A DNA stretch of 64,000 bases from Myxococcus guangdongensis (lineage in GTDB: Bacteria; Myxococcota; Myxococcia; Myxococcales; Myxococcaceae), in the NCBI RefSeq assembly GCF_024198255.1, contig NZ_JAJVKW010000007.1, positions 62,001 to 126,000 of the forward strand, written 5' to 3'. Made by a program: the position numbers and the translations under genes. Shown here one piece after another: positions 17,177 to 26,114 of the stretch. Positions within the stretch are counted from its first letter, which is position 1; the number at the start of each line of letters is the position of its first letter. A model generated the notes under the pieces. The model saw nothing but the letters and a program-made list of their open reading frames with translations. It searched no databases and was not told where the DNA came from.

Positions 17177-18295
17177 CTACCTCGGGGCATTCAGGTTCTC
17201 GACGGCATGGACGATGTTCTCCACCTGGGCCATCGCTGGCGACTTCACCCACACGCCCGTGGCCGCGTCACCGATGAGCAGCGTGGTGTTGTGCGCATCC
17301 GGGTCGTCCACGTAGCCGCCCAGCTTCTTGAGCACGCGCGTGATGTTCTCGCGCGCACCCGTGAGGAAGTACCAACCCGGCTTCACCCCGAGCTTCTTCG
17401 TGAAGGCCCCCAGGCTCTTCGGTGTGTCGTTCGCGGGGTCCACCGAGAGGGTGATCATCGTGATGTCCCGTCCCACGCGCTCGCCGAGCCGCTGCTGGAC
17501 CTGCGTGAGGTGCTTCGTGATGGGCGAGCACGCCCCCTTGCACGACGTGAAGGCGAAGTTGATGAGCACCTTCCGGCCTCGCACCAGGTCCTCGTAGAAG
17601 CGGTGGGTGCGGCCGTCCTGGTCCACCAGCTCCGTGTTCGTGAAGTACTTCGCCGCGGCCTCATCCTGGGCCCGCGCGTCGTCCTGGGGCGCGTCGCCGC
17701 GCAGCTCGGAGGGGCCCGCCGAGGCGGCCTGCACCTCACGAATCGCGGCGAGCAACACGCTGGGCGCGCCCAGCCCATCCACTCGCGTCCACGTGTCGGA
17801 GACAGCGTTGCCCACCAGCACCGTGGGACGGTGGGCCTCCTTGTCCGGCACATAGCCCCCCAACGCCACCAAGGCCTGCTTCACCTTCGCGGGGTCGCCC
17901 GTGAGGAAGGACCAACCCGGACGGGGCTGGAAGGGCGCGGCGAAGCGCGCGAGGCGATCGGGCGTGTCATTGGCCACGTCCAGGGTGATCGAGATGAAGC
18001 GCACGGGGCTGTCGGCCCCCAGCTCCTTCTGGACGCGCGCGACGGTGGCCGTCATCGGTGAGCAGATGGTCTTGCAGCGCGTGAAGATGAAGTTGATGGC
18101 CACCGTGTGGCCTCGGACCAGATCCGACCACAGCTTCACCGTGCGCCCCGCCTGGTCCACCAGCTCCACGTCGGGCACCTCGACGCGCGGTGCGGTGGAG
18201 GCCTTGGGCGGCGTGGGCACCGCCACGTCCTCGGCCCCGGCGAGGGAACTCCACACGGTGAGCAGAACGAACAGCGAGCGCATGGACACCGTCAT
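17177..18295 (-). CDS. Double-domain SCO1/SenC copper chaperone, exported
   Basis: 372 aa. After a signal peptide (cleavage near LAGAED) there are two consecutive SCO1/SenC thioredoxin-like domains. The first has the copper-binding CKTIC (C74, C78) and the conserved His in EAHRPT (H155). The second has CKGAC (C252, C256) and DAHNTT. Sco proteins deliver copper to, or reduce, the copper sites of oxidases on the outer side of the membrane. Most are single-domain, about 200 aa, so this is an internal duplication. The ATG overlaps the stop of the upstream propeller gene (ATGA). Its position behind a giant copper oxidase makes copper loading of that enzyme the likely job. Confidence 0.92.
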   Translation of the reverse strand: MTVSMRSLFVLLTVWSSLAGAEDVAVPTPPKASTAPRVEVPDVELVDQAGRTVKLWSDLVRGHTVAINFIFTRCKTICSPMTATVARVQKELGADSPVRFISITLDVANDTPDRLARFAAPFQPRPGWSFLTGDPAKVKQALVALGGYVPDKEAHRPTVLVGNAVSDTWTRVDGLGAPSVLLAAIREVQAASAGPSELRGDAPQDDARAQDEAAAKYFTNTELVDQDGRTHRFYEDLVRGRKVLINFAFTSCKGACSPITKHLTQVQQRLGERVGRDITMITLSVDPANDTPKSLGAFTKKLGVKPGWYFLTGARENITRVLKKLGGYVDDPDAHNTTLLIGDAATGVWVKSPAMAQVENIVHAVENLNAPR

Positions 18296-20280
18296 CGTGC
18301 GACCTCGGAGAGGGAGGCGCTCGCCGGGGCGGGAGCTTCGACGACGCCGAAGGTGAAGTGCGGCAGACGACCCAGGTCGATGTTCCGGCTCTCCACGCCC
18401 ACCACCAGCTTGTACTGGCCAGGGGAGGGTGGGGCGAAGTCCACCTCGAACTCTCCGTCGGTGGTGAGGCGAGGCTCGGTGCGCCACTGCCACGTGCCGG
18501 GCGTCTTGAACATCAACACCCGGACCTCCTCGGGCCGCACCGGACGCGGGTCCATGCCCGGCATGGGCTCGAGGCGGAAGCGCAAGGGCGTGGTGGTCCC
18601 CGCCGTGAAGTGCCGCGCCGGGTCGAATCGAGGCGTGAGCTTCAGCGGGAGCTTCTTCGCGAGCGCCGCGTCCTCGGGCACCCCCCCCACCTTCCACTCC
18701 ATGCAGACGATGGTGCGCGGATTGTCCAGGAGGAAGGCCACGTCGTAGGTGCCGTTCTCGCGCACCGTGGCGGTGGCCGCGTAGGTCCCGGCCTCCACCT
18801 CGCGCAGCGAGCGGTCCAGCACCAGCACGGCCCGAGGCTCGCGGCCGTAGTTCAGGTGCGTTCCCCGCGGCGCCATCATGCCCTCCTGGTAGAGGAACAG
18901 GGCCCGGTCCGCCGCGCCCGCGACGATGACGCCGTTGCCCTCGGGGAGCGCGGCGATGGGGTCCGAGCGTCCCAGCCCGCGCGCATCCGCGGGCGCCAGC
19001 TGCCCCATGGTGACGTTCACCACGGACGGACTGCTCGCGCCGCCCAGCGTGCTCAGCTCCACCAGGGACACGCGACCGCTGGTGGTGTTGCGCACGTACG
19101 CGAACGCATCCGTGAAGACGACCGAGTCCGGCGCGGCGAAGCCCTCGAGCGAGTGCGCCACCTGGCTGGTCGCCGCGTCGATGATGTCCACGCCGCCCGC
19201 GTCCGGGTGGAGCAGGAAGGCCCAGCGCCCCGTGCGGTCGAACCTCAGCGCCCCCAGCCCCGGCTTCACCGAGATGCGGCGGGATACCTCGCGCCGCGCC
19301 ACGTCCAACACCAGCACCTCGCTCGTGCGCGGCTGCGCCACGAAGACCGCCCGCGCCACGGCACTCCACGCGACGTCTCCCGCGCCCACACCCACGCTCA
19401 CGGTGCCCAGCACCTCGCGTGATGCGACATCCACCGCCGTCAGCACGTCGGCCTCCGTGCTGGTGATCCACGCGGTGCGACCCTCGTCCGAGAATGTCAC
19501 CTCGTGGCGCCCCGCGCCCACGTCCAGCGACGCCAGCTCCGTGTGCGCCGTGGTGTCGAGGATGCTCACCGTGCCGTCCCCGTCATTGCTCACCCAGGCC
19601 GTGCGGCCATCGGGCGCCACCACGATTCGTCCGGGGCGCTGACCGACGCGAATCGTCCGCGTCGTGAGGAATCGCTGCAGGTCCACCACGGACACGCTGT
19701 CGCCGCTGGCCACCGTCGCGTACATCGCGGAGCGGTCCTTCAGGAGCGCCCAGTCCGCCACCTCTCCACCCAGCGACACCAGGCTGTGCAGCTTGGTGCG
19801 CTCGAAGGCGAGCTGCGGATTGATGACGGACACCGTCTGGTCGTGGTTCAGCGTGAGGAACCAATAGGCGTTCAGGTCCACCTCCGCCTTCGTGGACAAG
19901 AGGCCCCCCAGGTACGACTTCACGCGCTCCTTGCAGGCCGCGTCGTCCGGAGCCGCCTCACCCGGGGCGCGCGGAGACATCCAGCCCAGCACGCGACGCC
20001 CCTGCAGGGACGCGCCGGTCTTCGCGTCCGCGAGCACGAAGCGCGCGGTGCCCTGCAGCGCGGACCCGGCGGCGGCCTCCCGGGGGCGTGCCCTCAGCGC
20101 GAGGTCGAAGGACACGCGGACGCCCTCTCGCTCCGCGAAGACAGGCGCCACGGGTGCCGGAGGAGGTGAGTCCTCGGGAGGAGGCGGCGACGCATCGGGG
20201 CGCGTGGCGACGCGCACGGTGGCGAGGGCGCCCGCGAACAGCACGCCCGAGACGAGGAGGACCAGGCTCTTGCGCATCAT
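18292..20280 (-). CDS. YncE-like beta-propeller protein of the multicopper oxidase operon
   Basis: 662 aa. The N-terminus has one hydrophobic export segment (VLLVSGVLFAGAL), then a Pro-rich stretch. Residues about 140-440 contain repeated blades of the YncE/surface-antigen propeller type: VSVINPQL, GRIVVAPDGRTAWVSNDGDG, VTFSDEGRTAWITSTEAD, LRFDRTGRWAFLLHPD. The C-terminal 150 residues form a separate beta-rich segment (LRFRLEPMPGMDP, GQYKLVVGVE). No lipobox is obvious. The protein lies between the oxidase (84-bp gap) and the SCO1 gene (4-bp overlap), so it probably assists or scaffolds the oxidase outside the cytoplasm. No catalytic residues are recognised. Confidence 0.85.
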   Translation of the reverse strand: MMRKSLVLLVSGVLFAGALATVRVATRPDASPPPPEDSPPPAPVAPVFAEREGVRVSFDLALRARPREAAAGSALQGTARFVLADAKTGASLQGRRVLGWMSPRAPGEAAPDDAACKERVKSYLGGLLSTKAEVDLNAYWFLTLNHDQTVSVINPQLAFERTKLHSLVSLGGEVADWALLKDRSAMYATVASGDSVSVVDLQRFLTTRTIRVGQRPGRIVVAPDGRTAWVSNDGDGTVSILDTTAHTELASLDVGAGRHEVTFSDEGRTAWITSTEADVLTAVDVASREVLGTVSVGVGAGDVAWSAVARAVFVAQPRTSEVLVLDVARREVSRRISVKPGLGALRFDRTGRWAFLLHPDAGGVDIIDAATSQVAHSLEGFAAPDSVVFTDAFAYVRNTTSGRVSLVELSTLGGASSPSVVNVTMGQLAPADARGLGRSDPIAALPEGNGVIVAGAADRALFLYQEGMMAPRGTHLNYGREPRAVLVLDRSLREVEAGTYAATATVRENGTYDVAFLLDNPRTIVCMEWKVGGVPEDAALAKKLPLKLTPRFDPARHFTAGTTTPLRFRLEPMPGMDPRPVRPEEVRVLMFKTPGTWQWRTEPRLTTDGEFEVDFAPPSPGQYKLVVGVESRNIDLGRLPHFTFGVVEAPAPASASLSEVAR

Positions 20281-20364
20281 GAGGAGGGTGCTTCGAGACG
20301 ACGAGAGGACGGGGCGGCGCGGCGCCGACTCGCGCCACGCCGCCCGAGGGTTGCCACACGCGCG

Positions 20365-23300
20365 CTACTCCACCCGGAGCACGCCCCACAGCCCGCCGCC
20401 GCTCCACAGGAAGCTGGAGTGGTCGCGGTACAGGTAGTCACCGGTGGACTGGGTGATGCCGCCGGCGCCGTACTCGGGAATCATCGTGTACGACTGCATC
20501 ACCGACGCGCCGCCCTGCGTGGAGATGATGGGCGACGAGGCGTTGGGGCCCATCACCCGCGACTGGCTGCCCGCGCGCCACGGATTGCGTCGCCACTCCG
20601 CGCCGTGCACGGAGAGCGCGTGCTGACGCGAGTGCCCGGACGGGTGACCGAAGCGCCAGCGCAGCGGGTCCCCAGGCTTCGCCCGGAACAGCGGCGTGGC
20701 CGGGTCCAGGTGGACGCTGGAGGCGAGGATGTGGTGCAGGTCGAAGTCGTTGATGGCCTCCGGGCTCGTCTGCGGCGGAACGCCCAACCGGGCCCACAGC
20801 GGCTCGGTGCGGTAGTTGAACGCCTTCTGCCCTGTGTCCTGCGAGTCGTCGATGCCCGCGGTGTTGCGCAGCGCGGTGCCGCTCTCCAGTCCGTCGGTGT
20901 CCCAGAACGTGGAGTCGTCGCTGTGCAGGCCCAGGTCATCCTGGAGGAGCGCGACCAGCTCGCGGAACGTCTCCTGGGTGCCGTCGGGCAGGGTGTGCGA
21001 GACATAGGCCTGGGCCTCGGTGCCCGGGTCCGTCATCCAGTACGCGTTCGTCGGCTCGATGATGAGCGCGCCGATGGCGCCGTGCATGCCGTGGTTCACC
21101 ACGTCCGCCATGTTGCGCAGGTTGACGATGCCCAGCTCCATCGGCGTGCGGCGTCCGAAGGGGAAGGGGAACCCGAAGGGCGAGCTCTTGAATTCTCCCG
21201 CGAACCACCGGTACGTGCGCACCCCGCCGGGCGGCACCGTCTGCACCGCGTTGAGGCCCACGTTGGCGCCGTCATCCACGTTCACGTCGTAGTTGACGAG
21301 CTGCGGATGCAGCGACACGTGGTTCGACATCCGCACCTGGTTCACGTTGAAGTAGGGCGTGATGGCGGCGTGGTGCGCCCAGGTGTCCAGCTTCGACAGC
21401 GAGCCCGAGGGCAACCGGTTGGTCAGCACCACCTGGACGCACTCGCCCGCGCGGGCGCGGAGGATGAGCGGCTCGGGCTTGCGGGTGCCGTTCTTCAGCG
21501 CGGGCAGGTGCGCGTCCTGCGCGAAGATGATGGCGTCCGGGTCGTAGATCTTGTGCAGGTCGTTGTAGACGAGCCGCTTGCCGTACAACCACGTCTTCGC
21601 GTCGATGGCGGACACCCGGTACAGCCGCACCGGCGCGCCCTTGGGGCACGAGTCCGTCTTGACGGGCTTGATGCCGAACCAGCCGAGTTCCTCGTATTTG
21701 AGCACCAGGTCCTTGTCGATGCGCATCATCCCGTCGCGGTCCGCCATGACGTGCTCGACCAGGCGCGGCTTCACCGGCTTGCCTTCCTCGTCCACCTCGT
21801 AGGAGTCCTGGACGGAGTCGCGCTCCTTCTCCGGGTCCATCACCTCCAGGCCCGCCTCCTCGGGCAGGTCGAGCAGCTCCATGGGCGGGTACGCCTGCGC
21901 CTGGGGCTCCGCCGCGCCGCGCGTGGTGAAGATCTGCAGCTTCGGGTTCTCGTCCGCCGCCAGCATCGCCACGTCCGCCAGCGAGCGCAGGCCGCGCTGC
22001 CGGTGCTTGTACGTGCGGAGGATGCCCCACAAGCCGTTCCACAAATCGCCCGTGGACGCGCTCATGTACATGTAGTCCGCCGTCTCGTACGGGCCGATGA
22101 TCTGCGGCAGGCCTCCCGTCAGGTTGAACTCGAAGTGCTCGGAGATGCCGATGGCCTGCGCGTTGTAGTAGCCGCTGTCCGGGTCATACATCTCCTTGAG
22201 CCACTTGTTGCCGTGCAGCGTGAAGGAGTGCTGCTCCTCCTGCGCGCCCTGGATGAGGCGGATGCGGATGTTGTCGCCCGGGTAGCCCGCCATCACCGGC
22301 GTGTACGGGTCGCCGTGGATGTCCGAGCGGAACACGTTCGCCATGTCGCCCCGCGCGCCGAGCCGTTGCACGCGGCCGCTGCAGCTCAACCGGCTGCTGA
22401 TGCGCAGGGGGATGGGCTCGTTGTGGTAGTTGACGGTCATCCCGCCCGGGTCCGCGGCGCTGATGGCCTCCGGCATGGGCACCGACTCGAAGTCCACGGC
22501 CCACGGCAGCTTCGTCTCCTTGTAGTTGGGCGGGTTCACCGGCTGACCGCACTCGTCGTACAGCGGCACGTAGTCCGCGAAGGCGAGCCCGAACTCACGG
22601 AAGCTGTCCGCGGGGTTGGCGGCGATGATGTCCGCGCGCCAGCTCGTCGGCCCTCCGTCCGCCACGCGCGAGCCGAAGTAGATGCCCGTGCGCGGGTCCC
22701 TCCACTTGGAGCCCTCGGGCTCGACGATGAGCGCGCCGTAGAAGCCGTGCTGTTGATGGGACGACGGGCCGAAGTGGTCGTGCGTGAAGACCGTCTCCAG
22801 CGGGTTCTTCCGGCCGGTGTTGCTCGGCAGCGGGTCCGCCCACCAGCGCTGCACGGTGGTCTGCGCGGTGCCCGGCGCGCGAGGGATGCGTGGGTGGGTG
22901 GCCGGCGCGCTCAAGTACACGCGCGCCCCCGACTCGCCCACGGTGCCGTCCGCAACGAACGCGCCGCCCGCCGCGTTGGCCAGGTGGATGCGGTGCGCCA
23001 CCGTGTCCGAGGACAGCGTGCCGTCCTCGTAGTTCCAGCCGTTGCCGGCGCCGTCCGCCGCCATCACGTCGAACTTCACCAGGTGGATGTGCTGACCGAT
23101 GACATCCGTGGGCGTGTAGATCTGGAAGTCGTCCGGGTTGAGGTGCGCGGGGATGATGTTGGTGGCGTAGAAGTTGATGCACTCGCCGGACGCGGCCCGG
23201 AAGAAGAAGGGCTCCGGCGCGCGCTTGCCGTCCTGGGTGGCGGCCACGTCCTCGTTGAGCACCATCAGCCGCGCCTGTGGGTCATGCCACCCGGCGCGGT

Positions 23301-25704
23301 TCACCCGCTGCATCGCGACCTGGAGGTACGTCGCGCGGTAGTTGCGCTTCGTCGTGCGCTCGGGGCACGGGTCCGCGAAGGGCGCGCCGGCCACGGGCTT
23401 GCGGCCGTTGATCAGGAACCGCCCGGTGCCTCCCAGCGCGGTGTAGCCGGGATAGTACCGCGCCATCTCCGCGAAGGCGGGGTCGGCGTGGAGCGGCGCC
23501 ACCGTGGGTGCGACGGCGCCGGCGCTGCTGGGGAACTCGCCCGCGTGGAACGCCATGGCGGCCTTCTCCGTGGGCGTGCCGTCGTGGGGCAGCAGCTTGA
23601 TGTTGAGCGCGGTGGGGTCCACGTCGAACCGCCCCGAGTTGCCATAGGCCACCGGGCCCACCGCGTTGGTGACGATGTGCCGAGGCAGGCCGCCGTCGTA
23701 CTCCAGGTCCAGCGGTGCCTGCGGCGCGCGCCGGCCGGGCATGCCGGCGATGTAGAAGGGGAAGCCTGGGAACGCGGGCCGCGACATCGGGCCCGAGGGC
23801 GTGCTCACCGTCGAGGCGACGTACGTGGGCATGGGCGCCATGGCCCGCTGGGGGATGGGGATGACGGCGGGGTTGGGCGTGCCGCCGGAGATCTCCGGGT
23901 CCGGCAGTCGGCGGTCCTTGGTGCCGGCCTCGAACACGTCGTGCACGCGCCACAGCGCCCACATGCCCTGCGCGAAGTGCGGGTAGAGGTGGCAGTGGTG
24001 GATGGAGTCGCCCGCGGTGAAGTTGCGGTTGCCCGAGCCACCGAAGTTGATGTCGTAGGTGAAGGCGGAGCCGGGACCCACCGTCTGCGAGTCCAGGTAG
24101 TTCGAGTCCTCGACGCCGGGCGAGTGCTTCCACTGGTGCGCGTGCAGGTGGAAGACGTGCGTCTCCGCGGGGCCCGCGTGGATGTTGCGGATGCGCACCG
24201 GATCTCCCAGGTAGCTGTGGTGCACGTTGGAGGGGTCGTCCGGGTAGAGCGCGTTCACCGCCTTGCCGCTGGCGTCCTTCTCCACGTTCATCGCGGGGTC
24301 GCCGTTGGCCCATGATTCGAGGAAGAACTCCTCGTACTCGCAGGTGACGCAGTCCTTGGTGGGGCCGATCTTCGCGCGATTGGCGAGCAGCTCCGCGCCC
24401 AGTCCCGCGACGCCGTAGTTGACGCCGAAGCCGTCCCGGACGCTGTGGAAGGTGGGGTTCCACTCCAGCTCGTCGAACGCCTGCACCGCCTTGATTTCAT
24501 CGTGGTAGATGGCGGTGAGCTCGCGGAAGTGGCCCTGGTCGATGGAGGAGCGCGTGCCCATCACCGTGCTGGAGTAGCCGGTGATGATGGCCTCCAGGTC
24601 GCCGTGGCGGATCTTGTGGTTGGCGTCGAGGATGGCCAGGTACGGGCGCCCGGTGCCGTCGAGCTTCGCGTAGTCGATGAGGGGCGTGCCGTCCGGGTTG
24701 GTGCTGGTGGTGACGGACTTGAGCACCGACGCGCTCACCTTGGAGCGGTACCAGACGCTCCCAGGCGGCTCGACGTTGACGGCGCCGAAGAGGCCCTGCG
24801 CGGTGGAGCCGCCGTCGCCCTCGCCGCCGAACGAGGCGCCCATGCTGTGGAAGAAGAAGACGCCTTCGTGGTCGGCGTACCAGTGGTAGTCCGTCTGTCC
24901 ACCGGACGGGACCAGGCTGCTGGTGTTCTGACCCACCCAGGCCCCGTCCGAGTCGATGCTCCAGTACTGCAGACCCTGGATGTGGAGCGAGGCGTGGCGC
25001 GTGGCGGGGGAGTTGTCGCGGTGGTCGTTCTCCGCCTCCAGCTCCTGACCCCACCAGAACCACCGTCCGCCCACGGCCTTGTTCTGCACCAGGGATTCGA
25101 CCGGGTCATACGTGGGCGTCCACACCCACGAGGGCAGGACCTTGCGCAGGAAGGAGAGGGTGGTGGAGCCCTCCGCCTTGCTCACGCCGGGTTGGGATTG
25201 ATTCGCGCTCGGGATGGCGGAGCGCGTCGGCGCCAGCCAGTTGAAGAACTTCACGTGAAGGCAGTCCCCCACGTTCGCGCGCAAGGTGAGGGGGCGGGGC
25301 CGCTTGCTCGTCTTGAGCCGCGTGTTGCCGGGCCCCAGGGGCTTGCTCGGGCTGATGGGCTCCACGTCCTCCATCAGCGCGTAGATCATCCCCGTGGGAT
25401 TGAACGAGCCCAGCCGGTTGTAGGTGTACACCTGGTCCAGCGCGACGACGTCCGCGTGGACCGTGCGCGCGCAGCGGGGCGCCGCGACCTTCCGCGGCGC
25501 GGGGTCCACCTGCCGCGTCTGCGCCTCCGCCATGGGCTGGTTCCCCGGCGCGCTGTCCGCCGTGGCGGAAGGGTCGCCGTCGGGCTGACAGGATAGGGTG
25601 AGGAAGGTGGTCGCCGCCAGGAGGAGCCGCCGTCGCGTGCGCTCCACCGGACCCCGGGGTGGAGGTGGTCCACCCGGGTGTTGTCGTTTCTCGCTCGAAG
25701 ACAC
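20365..25704 (-). CDS. Giant multicopper oxidase (MnxG-like), exported lipoprotein
   Basis: 1779 aa, far longer than ordinary laccase-type oxidases (about 500 aa) and in the range of bacterial Mn(II)-oxidising multicopper oxidases. His-rich copper motifs are spread along the chain: HWYADHEGVFFFHS (near 270), HVFHLHAHQW (near 520), HHCHLYPHFAQGMW (near 570, the HCH pattern of T1/T3 ligands), GQHIHLVKF (near 875), FTHDHFGPSSHQQHG (near 975), HSFTLHGNKW (near 1160), NHVSLHPQL and NHGMHGA (1450-1540) and HALSVHGAEW (near 1700). The signal peptide has RRRLLLAATTFL and ends in LTLSC, suggesting Tat export and lipidation. The start is GTG preceded by GGGGGAAG. It is the first gene of a four-gene operon with propeller, SCO1 and cytochrome c. 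Manganese oxidation is a family-based guess; other metals or phenolics are possible. Confidence 0.9.
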   Translation of the reverse strand: MSSSEKRQHPGGPPPPRGPVERTRRRLLLAATTFLTLSCQPDGDPSATADSAPGNQPMAEAQTRQVDPAPRKVAAPRCARTVHADVVALDQVYTYNRLGSFNPTGMIYALMEDVEPISPSKPLGPGNTRLKTSKRPRPLTLRANVGDCLHVKFFNWLAPTRSAIPSANQSQPGVSKAEGSTTLSFLRKVLPSWVWTPTYDPVESLVQNKAVGGRWFWWGQELEAENDHRDNSPATRHASLHIQGLQYWSIDSDGAWVGQNTSSLVPSGGQTDYHWYADHEGVFFFHSMGASFGGEGDGGSTAQGLFGAVNVEPPGSVWYRSKVSASVLKSVTTSTNPDGTPLIDYAKLDGTGRPYLAILDANHKIRHGDLEAIITGYSSTVMGTRSSIDQGHFRELTAIYHDEIKAVQAFDELEWNPTFHSVRDGFGVNYGVAGLGAELLANRAKIGPTKDCVTCEYEEFFLESWANGDPAMNVEKDASGKAVNALYPDDPSNVHHSYLGDPVRIRNIHAGPAETHVFHLHAHQWKHSPGVEDSNYLDSQTVGPGSAFTYDINFGGSGNRNFTAGDSIHHCHLYPHFAQGMWALWRVHDVFEAGTKDRRLPDPEISGGTPNPAVIPIPQRAMAPMPTYVASTVSTPSGPMSRPAFPGFPFYIAGMPGRRAPQAPLDLEYDGGLPRHIVTNAVGPVAYGNSGRFDVDPTALNIKLLPHDGTPTEKAAMAFHAGEFPSSAGAVAPTVAPLHADPAFAEMARYYPGYTALGGTGRFLINGRKPVAGAPFADPCPERTTKRNYRATYLQVAMQRVNRAGWHDPQARLMVLNEDVAATQDGKRAPEPFFFRAASGECINFYATNIIPAHLNPDDFQIYTPTDVIGQHIHLVKFDVMAADGAGNGWNYEDGTLSSDTVAHRIHLANAAGGAFVADGTVGESGARVYLSAPATHPRIPRAPGTAQTTVQRWWADPLPSNTGRKNPLETVFTHDHFGPSSHQQHGFYGALIVEPEGSKWRDPRTGIYFGSRVADGGPTSWRADIIAANPADSFREFGLAFADYVPLYDECGQPVNPPNYKETKLPWAVDFESVPMPEAISAADPGGMTVNYHNEPIPLRISSRLSCSGRVQRLGARGDMANVFRSDIHGDPYTPVMAGYPGDNIRIRLIQGAQEEQHSFTLHGNKWLKEMYDPDSGYYNAQAIGISEHFEFNLTGGLPQIIGPYETADYMYMSASTGDLWNGLWGILRTYKHRQRGLRSLADVAMLAADENPKLQIFTTRGAAEPQAQAYPPMELLDLPEEAGLEVMDPEKERDSVQDSYEVDEEGKPVKPRLVEHVMADRDGMMRIDKDLVLKYEELGWFGIKPVKTDSCPKGAPVRLYRVSAIDAKTWLYGKRLVYNDLHKIYDPDAIIFAQDAHLPALKNGTRKPEPLILRARAGECVQVVLTNRLPSGSLSKLDTWAHHAAITPYFNVNQVRMSNHVSLHPQLVNYDVNVDDGANVGLNAVQTVPPGGVRTYRWFAGEFKSSPFGFPFPFGRRTPMELGIVNLRNMADVVNHGMHGAIGALIIEPTNAYWMTDPGTEAQAYVSHTLPDGTQETFRELVALLQDDLGLHSDDSTFWDTDGLESGTALRNTAGIDDSQDTGQKAFNYRTEPLWARLGVPPQTSPEAINDFDLHHILASSVHLDPATPLFRAKPGDPLRWRFGHPSGHSRQHALSVHGAEWRRNPWRAGSQSRVMGPNASSPIISTQGGASVMQSYTMIPEYGAGGITQSTGDYLYRDHSSFLWSGGGLWGVLRVE

Positions 25705-26114
25705 ACTTCCCCCAGTATCGTCCCCCGCTGGGGGCGATCTCTGATTAAGCCGTCAGGCGTGATACTTCTGTTTCTGAGAGACTTCTCACAAACCCAGACG
25801 GTGTCTGTGTCTGGGATGTCTCACTATGGGTGCTGGCCGCCGGAAGTAAACACAGCGTGTAACCACCCGGACTCGTGGCACTCCTCGGACGTTCCAGGAG
25901 GTTGTCTGAGAAGTTTCAAAGGAACGGGGAGTGCGGGGTTGTCTTGGACGTACGCGTAATTGTTTGAATTGCTTGAATTTCCCTGGGGTAAAACACACCC
26001 CCTGGGTGGCAATTTGCTACGCCGATGTTGGAATTTTGCCAGCTCGAAGGAGGAGCGAGGGTTGTAGGCTGCAAGCCCCCCCGCTGGTCACATCTACTTC
26101 GGAGCCTCTCCTTC
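25705..26114. promoter_or_regulatory. AT-richer divergent intergenic region with dyad elements; no gene
   Basis: This 410-bp gap separates the divergent oxidase operon and the mosaic lipoprotein gene. It has visibly lower GC than its surroundings and no convincing ORF. CCCAGAC (25793-25799) and GTCTGGG (25809-25815) form a perfect 7-bp dyad with a 9-nt spacer. ACTTCTCA (25781-25788) recurs inverted as TGAGAAGT at 25907-25914. TTGAAT-type elements with a downstream TAAAAC box (about 25966-25995) could be a plus-strand promoter. These are candidate operator sites only. Confidence 0.45.

Noticed and set aside
17177..19471. Reading the SCO1 gene as a 764-aa protein starting within the propeller gene
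   Set aside because: The first 390 residues are a shadow of the propeller gene in another frame. The start at 18295, overlapping the propeller stop, gives a signal peptide and normal domain limits.
20419..24315. A 1298-codon open frame antisense to the multicopper oxidase gene
   Set aside because: Same GC artefact: Arg/Val/His-rich translation without motifs, opposite a gene with many copper-ligand motifs.
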